A model generated the notes under the pieces. It saw only the letters and a program-made list of their open reading frames with translations, searched no databases and had not been told where the DNA came from. The translations under genes were made by a program, and so were the position numbers. This document shows positions 13,075 to 23,418 of a DNA stretch of 50,500 nucleotides, one piece after another (position 1 is the stretch's first letter; each line of letters opens with the position of its first letter). The stretch is from Adiantum capillus-veneris (lineage: Eukaryota; Streptophyta; Polypodiopsida; Polypodiales; Pteridaceae): the NCBI GenBank assembly GCA_014529385.2, contig CM043962.1, positions 90,509,680 through 90,560,179 of the forward strand. The letters are read 5' to 3'.

Positions 13075-13146
<72 letters not shown>
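13075..13146. repeat. (CT)n microsatellite, ~72 bp
   Basis: Uninterrupted CT dinucleotide run directly upstream of the eIF2B-alpha-like fragment. Open frames through it are repeat artefacts. Confidence 0.95.
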
Positions 13147-13149
<3 letters not shown>

Positions 13150-13258
13150 ACCCTCAAGACACACTCCCAATATTTTGCTATTAATGTGTACTTGTTCTGC
13201 ACCTGAACTGAAGCCCTTGTCCATCCCCCCTCTCCTTTGCCCCACAGCAGCCCCTCCA

Positions 13259-13431
13259 ATGGATCGCCACCCTTCAGTGTAATTGAGGAGTTCAACGTCT
13301 GGCGTAGCAAGCCCAAGCTTGCCTAAGCTGTTGCAGCCATTAAAGCTCTCACCGCTGTCATCCAGAGGAGAGAGGCAACCACCATGATGGGTCTTGAGAA
13401 AGAGCTCCAAAATGCTTCTGAAGCACTAAAG
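13259..13431 (+). pseudogene. eIF2B alpha subunit, first-exon fragment
   Basis: The plus strand reads PFSVIEEFNVWRSKPKLA, an in-frame TAA, then AVAAIKALTAVIQRREATTM and MGLEKELQNASEALK. This matches the N-terminal helical region of the translation initiation factor eIF2B alpha subunit (AVAAIRAL..VI..S.A.TMMELE.EL..AS..LK). The exon ends in CTAAAG followed by GTACCC, a plausible splice donor at 13432. eIF2B exchanges GDP for GTP on eIF2 in the cytosol. No following eIF2B exon is seen. Downstream there is instead an exon of an unrelated esterase. The stop and the missing remainder make it a fragment. Confidence 0.75.
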
Positions 13432-13796
13432 GTACCCTATCTAACATCAATAATGTTGTGTTCTGTATAACTTTGTTCAAGGTGTAGATTGTTCCATGCA
13501 AGACGATGTCAGTTTAGAAAATATCATCAACCGAGTAATTTGCATGCGGTACCTTCACACATGAATGAAAAGTTGGCTGGATTGGATGGCATTGTAGAAA
13601 ACTCTAGTAAAGAATGACCTTTTTTATCAGCCATCACTATGCAAGGACCAAAAAACTCTCCCTCCCTCCTCCAGATCATTTGGATGCATTGCTACGATCA
13701 AATCACGTGTCATTTTCTTGTCTTATGACCACATGGCTCGTCTAGTTTCCTTTCACGCCTCAGGTACAGCAGAGGGGATAACTGTGCAAAGTCCTA

Positions 13797-13938
13797 ATGA
13801 CTTTGCAGCTAAGCTTATCAGTCTACCTTACGCCCACCATATCTGGATCCTAATATCAGAGGCAGTGCTTTACTGCAAGGTGTGATTAGCTATGCTTCTG
13901 GTGCACCTGGAATTCTCCAAAGCAGCGGCTTTAACCTT
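13797..13938 (+). pseudogene. GDSL esterase/lipase exon fragment
   Basis: DFAAKLISLPYA is followed, after a one-base frameshift, by PPYLDPNIRGSALLQG and VISYASGAPGILQSSGFNL. This is the plant GDSL family pattern D.....LGLP..PPYL.P...G...L.GVNYASGAAGIL..TG. The exon ends in TTTAACCTT followed by GTAAGT, a strong splice donor at 13939. GDSL enzymes are mostly secreted lipid or ester hydrolases. Neither the catalytic GDS block nor later exons are visible, so only this internal exon is present. Confidence 0.7.
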
Positions 13939-14032
13939 GTAAGTGTCCATTGCTCTCTGCATATTTGAGTAGCATGAAGCATTAATGAAACTGCAACTCT
14001 GCCATCAACTCCTAGATGGACAGGAAACTCCT

Positions 14033-14036
<4 letters not shown>

Positions 14037-14078
<42 letters not shown>
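14037..14078. repeat. (CT)n microsatellite, ~42 bp
   Basis: Simple CT run within the gene-fragment cluster. Confidence 0.95.
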
Positions 14079-14080
<2 letters not shown>

Positions 14081-14604
14081 GACTGCAATCTGAATTGAAT
14101 CACCTACTACCAGTGATTGATGGCAGATGCAATTCTCTTACCCGTTTTTAGTGCATTTTTCTACTATTGGAAGTGATAAATGCTTGCAGACAGCAGGTAT
14201 GGCGAAGCGGCATGTATCAATCAAACTTGCTCAGAATTCCACTTTGCACTGCTTTAAGAGCGTGTGCTGTGCTTAGCATTAGCTCTCAAAATTTCTACTA
14301 CCAAGAGGCTGGAGAACCTTATAGCCTTGCATGCACGCAAACACTTTTACTGTCAAGAGGTGTGCCGAGGATAGAGAATCTTAAAGCGTGAGTAGTGGTC
14401 ATTTTTTACTGCCCCCATGATCCCGCTTCATGGAGCACAGTAAAGAATCGCACCCAGCACGCCATATCATGATTCGTGAGCACATAAAGGCGAGGAATGA
14501 TCAGCACACATAAAGGTGGTGGAAGAATTGTGGCAGCGCGTATAAAACATGAGGACCGTGCAAACCGCCATCACGCCGGCTACTAATTAAGCTGTATAGG
14601 TGAA

Positions 14605-15056
14605 ATGGGCGATGATAATTTTCTCATCATCACAATTAAATCTTATGGGCCACAATACACAGATAAGGGAAGCGGAGCGGATGAGGATATTTCCTTCTTC
14701 GTCCCTGGCGTCGAAAACCCCGTGTTTGGCAAATACATATTAACGAACTACTTTGGGCAGCGCCCTCTCAAAGGCTACCCTGCACCTGCTGATGTAACCA
14801 TAGTCTACTTTGTTTTCATCGAAGCCACCAGGCCGGTACGTGGCGGTGCTGATTGGTGGTGGAAAACCAGATGATTTCACGTGCTGGATCATCTGGGAGG
14901 ATCGCATACCTAGAGGGTACGTTTGCTTGTCACCCTGCTTTTTCAACGTTCAAAAGAATGTCCTGGGCAAGCTGCGAGATCCTTCGATGGATTCCGAAGT
15001 CTCGAGTATGGTGTTGGTGAAGGAGGAGCTGGTTACCTACCTTCCAGCGAGTAGTC
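14605..15056 (+). pseudogene. VPS62/DUF946-like protein fragment
   Basis: One frame (14605-14874) includes SYGPQYTDKGSGADEDISFF and later YFGQRPLKGYPAPADVTIVY. From about 14835 the match passes into another frame with VAVLIGGGKPDDFTCWIIWE, then EDRIPRGYVCLSPCFF and VLVKEELVTYLPAS. The order DKGSGAD.D.SF, a G-rich strand, a P.D...IW.D block, P.GY..L and VREDLV-like motif is that of the VPS62/DUF946 family, whose role in plants is poorly defined. The frame change indicates a broken copy. A start at the ATG at 14605 is possible, since the region upstream shows no homology. The family assignment rests on motif memory and should be searched. Confidence 0.5.
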
Positions 15057-15060
15057 TGAA

Positions 15061-15400
15061 CAGGCATGTAGCCTTGCATGCACGCACACTCTCTTACTAC
15101 AGGTACAACACTAGACGAGATAGCTGTGAGAGCCTTGCATGCTGCGCGCAGATACTGTGTATGGAGGCTGGAGAACCTTGTAGCCTTGCATGTTGCACGC
15201 AGATACCGTATTGCCTTGCTAAGTTTCATACTGTTAATATGGAGTTGACACGACCTCCTCTTCTGTATGCTCTACATGGTCAACGCATCCAACCTGGCGT
15301 GCTGGTCATTGCATGACATAACCTTTTCTTGTCGCAGTTGACACGAACTCCTAATCATTCCGCGCATCTAGGAGTTGAGACCAACCTGCTGCTCATTAAT
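15061..15400 (+). other. short internal repeats around GTAGCCTTGCATG
   Basis: The motif GGCTGGAGAACCTT followed by GTAGCCTTGCATG occurs at 15165-15198 and, with one change, at 14307-14340. Shorter versions (TAGCCTTGCATGCACGC, GAGCCTTGCATG) lie at 15069-15090 and 15130-15141. No gene is recognised here. The open frame reaching 15316 is probably an extension of the broken frame upstream. Confidence 0.5.
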
Positions 15401-15421
15401 ACTCTCCATTCACCTGCCTCT

Positions 15422-15523
15422 AGCCATCCACACCGGTGTGGATGGCTTGAGGTAGTTTTGCAAGCCAATCTCGCGACTCGCCATTCACTTGCCTCAAGCC
15501 ATCCACGTCGGCGTGGATGGCTT
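15422..15523. repeat. pair of near-identical perfect hairpins
   Basis: A 26-base perfect palindrome at 15422-15447 (arms AGCCATCCACACC) is followed at 15496-15523 by a hairpin with 12-base perfect arms (AAGCCATCCACG) and a TCGG loop. Flanking bases (CCATTCACCTGCCTC / CCATTCACTTGCCTC) are also shared, so this is a tandem duplication of a hairpin-bearing unit of about 75 bp. Confidence 0.85.
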
Positions 15524-15596
15524 GTCGTAGTACTTAGGCACTTTATAAGTGGCATGTTCCCACCACTTTAAAAAACTCTCTCCATTAAAAAATGAG

Positions 15597-15870
15597 TTGT
15601 CTCTTCCGCAAAAATGTCACTGACGAAGGAATTCATGATTCCCATGGCCTTAGAGGAGATAGTACCTTTGTCCGGATGCACCTGCTTGAGAACTTTGAAG
15701 ATGTAAATCTTTTAGGTCTTGGTGCTCCTGGCCTTCTTCTTCTTCTTCTTGTCACTGTCTTCCTTAGCAATTTTCTTCCCAACCGGCTTCGTAACCGCCT
15801 TGACGCCCTTCTGTGCATTTTGCTCGGCTTCTGCAGTGGAAGTCGCACTTTCCTTTGATTTGGGCACCAT
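15597..15870 (-). pseudogene. histone H2B pseudogene, 3'-truncated
   Basis: On the minus strand from the ATG at 15870 the frame reads MVPKSKESATSTAEAEQNAQ, a lysine-rich tail with six K in a row, then [14 protein letters not shown] and [16 protein letters not shown]. This is the plant H2B tail plus the first and part of the second histone-fold helix. A TAA stop replaces the Tyr before KIYIFK. The match ends after SDIF, so the C-terminal half is missing. H2B pairs with H2A in the nucleosome. No promoter elements were identified. It points opposite to the eIF2B and GDSL pieces. Confidence 0.85.
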
Positions 15871-15901
15871 TCGAACTCTGCGAAATTGAACACTAGAGAC
15901 G

Positions 15902-15903
<2 letters not shown>

Positions 15904-15939
<36 letters not shown>

Positions 15940-15996
15940 AAAACTCTCTCAGAGAGTTTTTAGAGAGAGAGAACGAGAGTAGAGAGAGAGAGAGAG

Positions 15997-16043
<47 letters not shown>

Positions 16044-16058
16044 TCTCTCTCTCTCTCT

Positions 16059-16105
<47 letters not shown>

Positions 16106-16126
16106 AAAACTCTCTGAGAGAGTTTT

Positions 16127-16160
<34 letters not shown>
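15904..16160. repeat. nested CT/GA palindrome
   Basis: A (CT)n run (15904-15938) leads into TAAAAACTCTC and its complement GAGAGTTTTTA, then GA-rich DNA (about 15961-16040), a GTCGTC switch, CT-rich DNA (about 16044-16104), a second AAAAACTCTC / GAGAGTTTTT palindrome (about 16105-16128) and a (GA)n run to 16158. CTACTTCTCTC in the CT part mirrors GAGAGAAGTAG in the GA part. The whole block can fold back on itself at several levels. Confidence 0.85.
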
Positions 16161-16162
<2 letters not shown>

Positions 16163-16509
16163 TTACATGCTTCAAATTACAATCAGCATTCAGGATTCTG
16201 AGTTGAGAAACCCAATTTCATAAATATACAAAATCCCCTATACGATAGATCCAATTAGGAAATTTTTCAAAATAACCGCCATTATTTTCAATTTAACTCT
16301 AATCCTTCTTTCCCTCCAGTCAACCCAATGTTTTGATTTTTCAACCGCCTCAATTCTAAGCTGAGACACACTTTTCCCAAGCAGTGGCTTCAATGATTGC
16401 AATTTGTGAGTAATTGATAACCAGTGGGGCTACATTCTTGTGAGAAATACGAGCGATTGTGTAATTAATTAGATATAGGGCTTAAATTTTGTGAGAGCCT
16501 GAAAAAGTA
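16161..16509. other. AT-rich intergenic DNA
   Basis: No gene or repeat seen. Confidence 0.4.
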
Positions 16510-16721
16510 CATCACAAGTGTCACTTTTCTTGTCATGGTCTACCATTCCCAATGCCTAGGAGCAAGAAGGGTGCAACTGGTTGGCAACTAGTTGCACCCT
16601 TTTTTTTTCCATCACAAGTGTCAGATTGATTATCGTGGTCTATCGTTTCCTACTTGCTCCACCCTTGCGCCTAGGAGCAGGGAGGGTGCAACTGGTTGCC
16701 AACTAGTTGAGCCCTTTTTTT
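16510..16721. repeat. two tandem units each ending in a hairpin plus T tract
   Basis: Unit 1 (16510-16609) and unit 2 (16610-16721) both start CATCACAAGTGTCA and share GCCTAGGAGCA. Each ends in an inverted repeat with arms GGGTGCAACT and AGTTG(C/A)(A/G)CCC at 16569-16599 and 16684-16714, followed by nine and seven T. The shape resembles an intrinsic or Pol III-type terminator, but no transcript can be shown. Confidence 0.75.
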
Positions 16722-16866
16722 CTAGTTTCTCATGACTTGGCCTAGAGAATTGTGAAAACTCAAAGATCTCTCTCTAAAAAAAACTCACTGAATGAGTTCA
16801 CACCAGCACCGATTCTTTAATTCAGAGAGGCTTTTCTAGATGTGTGTGTGTATATATATATATATG

Positions 16867-16870
<4 letters not shown>

Positions 16871-16928
<58 letters not shown>
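16871..16928. repeat. (GA)n microsatellite with adjoining GT/AT run
   Basis: A GT then AT dinucleotide run (about 16841-16866) passes into (GA)n at 16871-16928. Confidence 0.95.
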
Positions 16929-16931
<3 letters not shown>

Positions 16932-17194
16932 TGTGAAGTAGTCTGGTTGTTTTCATGCATTGGTGTGGTTTTCATGAGGGCTATGACTAAAGTGGGAGAA
17001 TGTGCAAGTTGAACAAAAAGAGAAGAAAGAATATGGAAAGATTGAAGTAGACCTAGTTAGCTTTGGTCACTTAGAGTGCAAAGAATTTCTCTTGGAGATT
17101 CTCTAGGCTCGACATTTTGTTGTAAAGACAATTTGTATCTGATAAAAACGGATTCCTTATTGTCCCGGTGATAGTGATATTGTTTCTCTTTTTT

Positions 17195-17251
<57 letters not shown>

Positions 17252-17317
17252 TACAAAGTAGTTTGGTTGTTTTCATGTATTTACGTGGTTTTATGAGGGC
17301 TAAGACTTAAGTGGGAT
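16929..17317. repeat. 75-bp duplication, each copy preceded by a GA tract
   Basis: The segment after the GA run at 16929-17003 (GTAGTCTGGTTGTTTTCATG, then GTGGTTTTCATGAGGGCTA) recurs at 17249-17317 with about ten changes. The second copy also directly follows a GA tract (17201-17248). The second copy ends just before the LINE open frame. Confidence 0.75.
17201..17248. repeat. (GA)n microsatellite, 48 bp
   Basis: Simple GA run preceded by a T9-10 tract. Confidence 0.95.
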
Positions 17318-17323
17318 GGAAGG

Positions 17324-18826
17324 ATGGAAGAACTCCAAGTGCCAAGTGATTTTATACTTGCGGTTTCTCGAATCTATGAGAAGGTGATTTGTCAATTGCG
17401 CATGGGAAGAGAAATTTCAGAAATTTTTGTAAGCACTATTGGGGTTAAACAAGGATGTCCATTGTCACCAACTCTCTTTGGTCTATGCATCGATCAATTG
17501 GAACAAATGGTACTTGACTTTATGCAAGAAGAAAGCATTGAAGAGGTCACTATTTGCAATGCGGTAATCATGCTTTTGTTGTATGCGGATGATGTAGTGC
17601 TTCTCGCACACACTTTAGAAGATGCACAAAAGCTTATGGTTGTCCTTGAGAACTTTTGCTTGCATAGTGGGCTGATTGTAAATGAATCCAAAACAAAGGT
17701 TATGCTTGTGAAAACCAACCATAAGGAGAAGCCATGCATTGTGTATAGCAACGAGACACTTGAAGTTGTTGAGAGCTTTAAGTACCTTGGCCTTGAGGTT
17801 CCATCCAATCACAAGTGGCATGAATGTGCTATGCGTCGTTTGGAAGCGGGAAAGAGAGCATATTATGCATTTGAGAACATGTGTAATGCGGGAAACATCA
17901 AGTGTTGGGTTCTCAAGAAGTATCTTTTTGATGCATTGGTGACACCGGTTCTTCTTTATGGAGTTGAAGTGTGGGGCAGGAGCATCTCAAAGTCTACTTG
18001 GAAAGAGTTTGAGAATGTCCAAAAGTGTTTTCTTACAAACTTTCTCCAAGTTAAGACACAAACACCATATATGCTCCTACTTCTTGAGTCGGGATCTCTT
18101 CCAATTGAGGTTATGGGCATGGAAAGGGTTGTGGAGTACATGATAAAGATGCGTCAAAACCCCTCACATCGACTTCCTACAATTGCATGGGAAGCAAGAA
18201 AAAAAGTTCAAAAGACGCATAAAAGCAAGATCTTGAGCACGGGATGGATGCAAGACATAAAGAAGTGGTTTGGGAGATGGGATGCATTACACTTGCTACA
18301 TGATGCTTCAATTGACTCTCAAGTGAATGAAGCTTTTCTACAACGCCAATGTATTACGGCTTGGGAGAAATCCAGTGGGTCACGCTTCATACATTACACC
18401 ACCTATATCGCCCCCAACTACAAAACCATGTTCTTCGCTGAGAGAGGAAACCGTACTCACACTTACATGCTTGAGCCTATTCCCTTGTCCGCAATACGCA
18501 CTATCGCAGCAATTCGGCTTAGCTCCCATTTCCTTCGATGCGAGATAGGGCGTTGGGGCAATGGAGAAGAGTCAAATCGATTGTGCACATTATGCTCACT
18601 GCAAGTTCGAGAGTCTGAGTACCACACACTACTAGAGTGCTCAGCTTTTGATCACATCCAAACTTGCTTCTCTCACATTTTCAGCCATAACATAGACCTA
18701 CACACTTTCCTCTCCCAGCCAAAGTGTGGGCTCTCCATTGCGACTCTCATCACTACAATTTTCGAGCATCGAGAGTCACTCATCAGCCATACACATACTA
18801 CATCACATGTAACTTTGGTCCCATAG
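17324..18826 (+). CDS. non-LTR retrotransposon (LINE) reverse transcriptase, 5'-truncated
   Basis: A 500-codon uninterrupted frame encodes the C-terminal part of a LINE ORF2. RT motif B (GVKQGCPLSPTLF, residues 40-52), the catalytic YADD of motif C (87-90), the SKTKVM block (122-127) and FKYLGLEV (152-159) are present. The C-terminal region ends in a CX2CX9HX4C finger (CTLCSLQVRESEYHTLLEC, about 433-451). Endonuclease, RT motif A and the upstream part are missing, since the frame starts inside the palm; this fits the usual 5' truncation of LINEs. The Met at 17324 is simply the first in the frame. QGCPLSP and LLYADD differ from the QGDPLSP and FADD that are usual in plant L1 elements, so the clade is uncertain. 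The frame has no stops, so insertion is recent or the fragment is under constraint. Confidence 0.85.
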   Translation: MEELQVPSDFILAVSRIYEKVICQLRMGREISEIFVSTIGVKQGCPLSPTLFGLCIDQLEQMVLDFMQEESIEEVTICNAVIMLLLYADDVVLLAHTLEDAQKLMVVLENFCLHSGLIVNESKTKVMLVKTNHKEKPCIVYSNETLEVVESFKYLGLEVPSNHKWHECAMRRLEAGKRAYYAFENMCNAGNIKCWVLKKYLFDALVTPVLLYGVEVWGRSISKSTWKEFENVQKCFLTNFLQVKTQTPYMLLLLESGSLPIEVMGMERVVEYMIKMRQNPSHRLPTIAWEARKKVQKTHKSKILSTGWMQDIKKWFGRWDALHLLHDASIDSQVNEAFLQRQCITAWEKSSGSRFIHYTTYIAPNYKTMFFAERGNRTHTYMLEPIPLSAIRTIAAIRLSSHFLRCEIGRWGNGEESNRLCTLCSLQVRESEYHTLLECSAFDHIQTCFSHIFSHNIDLHTFLSQPKCGLSIATLITTIFEHRESLISHTHTTSHVTLVP

Positions 18827-19442
<616 letters not shown>

Positions 19443-21730
19443 TCATGCTGCTTGGTCAATCGGTGTCAGCCCAAAAATATTACCCTTGATGGCAAAAAAT
19501 TTGGTGTAGACCACTTCTTCAAAGCTTTGTAGGTGGTATATCAGCAAAAAGATAATCCGGCGGTAGTAATTGTAGAAGATGGCTTCCAATGTGGGTTTAC
19601 TCAGATCATAGGACAAGTCATCTTCATTGCAGGCGGGATTAAAATAAGAAGAAATGTTGAGGTTGAAAGTGACATTGCAGGCTAAGAGTGTTTTGCAGAT
19701 CTTTACAAGCATCCAACACAAAAGGTCTGGAGAGCCGAGGAAGGTTTCTATGGTGCCCTTTAGGGGTTTTGCCATATAATCTCCATCTATTCTCTCTCCA
19801 GCCTCCGATCTTGGCAACAACGATAATTCAATCATGTTGGGTGATCCTTCTTGAGCACGCGGAATTGGTATGGAGTGTACACTCTGGGAAGAGGGCAGTA
19901 CATTGGGTCTCTTCTCCAAGACTTTGGTACTAATACCGAATGGACTTTGTAGTCAGAATGAGCCCGTAACCATGCCGCTCTCCACTTTGGTTGGTTTTCT
20001 ACTATCTCCTTCTTTTTGTCTTCATCTCCTACATCTCCTTTACTCACTGCTAGATTGATATCTCCCCCTAGCTACTTCTTGATCTGTAGAATTTTGTATT
20101 TGAGGAGAGGATATGGTAGCATTGGTGCTATCCAATCCCTCCGCATCTCTTTTCTATCAATATGGCTTTTGCTCAGTGTCTTCAATATTTGCACTTCAAA
20201 CTCCATTGCATCTCTCCAACTTTTTTCTTGCTCTTTACTAATCACATCTCTGAGCTTTGCTTCTTCTTCAACAGTGATTCTTTCATCTTTAGGTAGCTCA
20301 ATTGGTTGTGTTGAGGTGGAGGGCTAATTTATTTGATCACCTTCTTAAAACACGGTCTTTGTCACAGTTTCACTCATCTCATCGGATTGATTGTCCTTCA
20401 GTTTGTTTCCCTTGTGGAGGCTCCAATCCATCTTGCTAAATGGATTCAGATTCATCACCGCCATATGTAGCCAGTAGGGTGCAAGGTGCCAAACCTGCCT
20501 AAATTTTGTGTTGTGCGGCATTGGGCTTGTCCTCCTTGATTGCCTTCTCCCTCATTGTGTGAATCATCCTTTTTGCATGCCTAAATTTTGTGTTGTGCGG
20601 CGTTGGGCTTGTCCTCCTTGGTCGCCTTCTCCCTCATCATCTGAATCATCCTTTTTGCATGCCTGGTATTTTTGCAATTGTTGCACCAATTCGTGATTCA
20701 ATACTTTGAGCTCATCCTTTTCCTTCTTGTCCTTTCATGTCTGGTCCTTTAGCTCTTGCAGCTGTCTTTTCAGTTCCTCATTCAATGTCTCTAACTCCTT
20801 TTTGAGATCATTCTCAATACGCATCGAGCTTTCCTCAATAAGTCTCATCTTCCTATTCTTTTCCAACTCTATCTCTTTCTTCAAATCTTCCAACTCCACA
20901 ATACTAGAAGTGGAAGAAACAAATCAATTTGTACTTGCATTCATATGTCTCTTTAGTCTCTCTACTTCACATTGGTGCAACTCAGCTTGTCTCCGTAGTT
21001 CATGGATTTTGTCTTTTAGTCGGGAAATTTCCTTGGCTCTTTGTTGATTCAAATTTTTAGCATATTTGTTGCCTTCCTTTGTCAAATCCAAATTCTTCAG
21101 TAATCTTTTGTTTTCCTCATCTAGACTTGTATTGCTCACCTCAAGCAAGTTCTTGTCGTATTTGAGTCGGTTGATCTTGTTTTGGGTTGCTTGAAGCTTG
21201 TCTGCAAGTCAACTTGTGCCTCTACAATGTCTAGTTGGTCATTTAAGCTCTTGTTGTCCTCTTCTAAAGCTGTTGTTTTCTCTTCTAGAGCCTAGTTATG
21301 TGTCGCCATCATGGTGGATCTTCTTTTTACACCTCAAAGCATGATGTTCATTTGCTAAACAGCCTAGTCATTTAACATTTCCATTTGATTAGTATTTAAC
21401 AAAGCATCAGCTTGTTCCTCACCCGTCTCTTGCATCCATTTATCAGTTTCCTCATCCTTCTGCATTCTTTCTTGCGCATCCTTCGAGGACTCCCCCTTTT
21501 CTTGCTCAGCGACCTTCTCTTGCTGATTCTAAGTGGTTGTAGTCTTCTCAACTGTAAATTGTTCCTCAAGTGGTTTTTCAGTCTCCTATTCCATCCTTTC
21601 CCCATCTCTATTCTCCGTTATATTTTCTGTCTGCTCACCATGGTGCTCATATTCACCATGTTCTTGCCAATCATCACCATCATTTGTATCTTCTCTTTCA
21701 TGCTCTTGTTCTCTTTCTCAGATAGGTTGA
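19443..21730 (-). pseudogene. decayed coding region, coiled-coil protein of unknown family
   Basis: The minus strand shows a series of open segments in shifting frames. From 21730 to about 21370 it is rich in E, K, Q and D (for example QEKVAEQEKGESSKDAQERM). 21148-20924 encodes a clear coiled coil (EENKRLLKNLDLTKEGNKY, then EISRLKDKIHELRRQAEL). About 20310-19832 reads AKLRDVISKEQEKSWRDAME and later KWRAAWLRAHSDYKVHSVLV. 19919-19443 ends the region with MIELSLLPRSEAGERIDG and AIFYNYYRRIIFLLIYHLQS. The pieces fit one protein with a long N-terminal coiled coil and a C-terminal globular part. I recognise no family. At least three frame changes and several stops make it a pseudogene. Confidence 0.4.
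20497..20660. repeat. 82-bp tandem duplication
   Basis: Two copies (20497-20578, 20579-20660) that start GCCTAAATTTTGTGTTGTGC and differ at only a few bases. They lie inside the decayed minus-strand coding region. The length is not a multiple of three, so the duplication shifts the frame. Confidence 0.9.
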
Positions 21731-21769
21731 AGTTCCGAGGGATTCACTCTATATACAAAACGGGACGCC

Positions 21770-23418
21770 ACCTGCGAGGGGACAACTTTGATAAAACCCC
21801 CCTTTCTACGCTTATACGATAATCAATGAAGAAATTATCATACCCCTATCTTACATATAAAATTTATGTAAGGTCTCTGACCCCGACCAAAAAGAGCTCC
21901 GTGTACCATATAATGATCATAATAGAAGAAGTTACTATTTTTAGCAGTTTTCCAAATTCTGTCAGTGCCATGATGTTTAGAATGTTTTAAAGCTCCCAAA
22001 TGTGAATTAAAATAATTTTTGCAAAAAAATTTCCAAAAATAGTAAGTTTTTGGTGGCCCGATCCGTCTAGTTTTGATCGTCTCGAAAAACTGCACCCGTA
22101 CACCGAATTTAAAAAAATGCATTTTCGGACCCCGGGGGCTGCTAAATATGGCAGGTACCCGGGCCAGTACGTCTTAGTTAGAGCTCCGTATAGCAATTTA
22201 CGGCATCAAAATCCGACTCGTATGACCCGTTTTAGCCTAAAACCAATTTTTCATAAAATTGTCCGGGGAGGCACCGGGGGCCCGGGGCTGTGTGGGAACA
22301 GGTTCCAGGCCACTCCATACCAGCTTTAGCAGCTAGGGAGTGCCCTCTTGCCTTGTGGGAGTCTTTGGGAAGTTTCCAAGCTTGCAACTAAGTGTAAGAA
22401 CCAGTTAACTAAACCAACTGGACATTTGGTGGGTAGGGGAACTGGACTTGCCAATGCAAGGACTTAGTGCTCACTCACATGCTTATAGCAGCACAAACCG
22501 ATTTTCAGCCTGTAGGAGCCTATTTAAAGGCCTACTCACACACACACACACATATATGCTCACACACACATAGTGCACACACACACACACCTACACACAC
22601 TCGGAAGGTGTTGTCGGTACACACACCTTTTGAAGGAGAAGCAAGGAGGGAGGTGTTGTCGAATTCTCGCCTCAAGAATCTCGATTAGATCAGAGAATCG
22701 AGAAGATTATCAGCCCTTAATCACGGTAACCATGGTTTAATTAATGCCTTTTGTAAATTATTTTCATTACCATCTAAATTCCTCGTCTATTATGCTTATT
22801 CCTAGTCATAATTCTCTATAATTACTCTCTAATTTATCCTTAACCATATTCGATTATGCAATCATCATCCCATAGCTGAATTATCAGCCATTCATCACTC
22901 TTAATTAATGATTAAGTGCATGATTATTAGAATTTTCTCTCTCTAGGTAGCATAGTAATTAATCAGTAAGCTGGTAATTGTGTAGATTGATGAGAATCAT
23001 TCGTTCTATCACTCATTAATATTGTAGCTGAATTAGATTCATTTCTCATATGCATTAGGATATAATTAAGGGAAGACTAATCTGTCATTAAGTCTCTAAG
23101 AGGTGGTTTTTCTCACACCTATGCATGCGGTGATTCTGCTCCCTCTAATTGCTAGGAAAGAGATTAATCGTGCTTAATTCATCTCTCTGGTAATTCCATT
23201 AGTGAAGTCCTATTATTCCTAATCATGTAAGCCGAGTAATTATCCTTAGATCCGGTTCTCATAGGATTATGTGTCATCCATAATGATTGCTATATGAAAA
23301 ATCTAGACCTCTCCTATACGAGGGATTAATTGATGTTGCTAATCTATCTATTGGGTTGTTATGACGCTTGCGAACCTTAGCTTTTTCTCCAAGCTAACTA
23401 TTTAAAGTAGTGAGTAAA
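21770..23418 (+). other. LTR/leader-like non-coding DNA
   Basis: No gene is seen. TATTTAAAGG at 22520-22530 resembles a TATA box. It is followed by a CA-rich microsatellite (about 22537-22590) and a long AT-rich leader to an ATG at 23419. This order (promoter, R/U5, leader, gag start) would suit the 5' part of an LTR retrotransposon. A partner LTR and a PBS were not found, so this is an inference. Confidence 0.3.
22537..22600. repeat. (CA)n microsatellite, interrupted
   Basis: CACACA runs at about 22537-22551, 22561-22570 and 22575-22599, with short interruptions. Confidence 0.9.

Noticed and set aside
16569-16722. Rho-independent terminators of bacterial genes
   Set aside because: The rest of the window is clearly plant nuclear DNA and no gene ends there; kept only as hairpin repeats.
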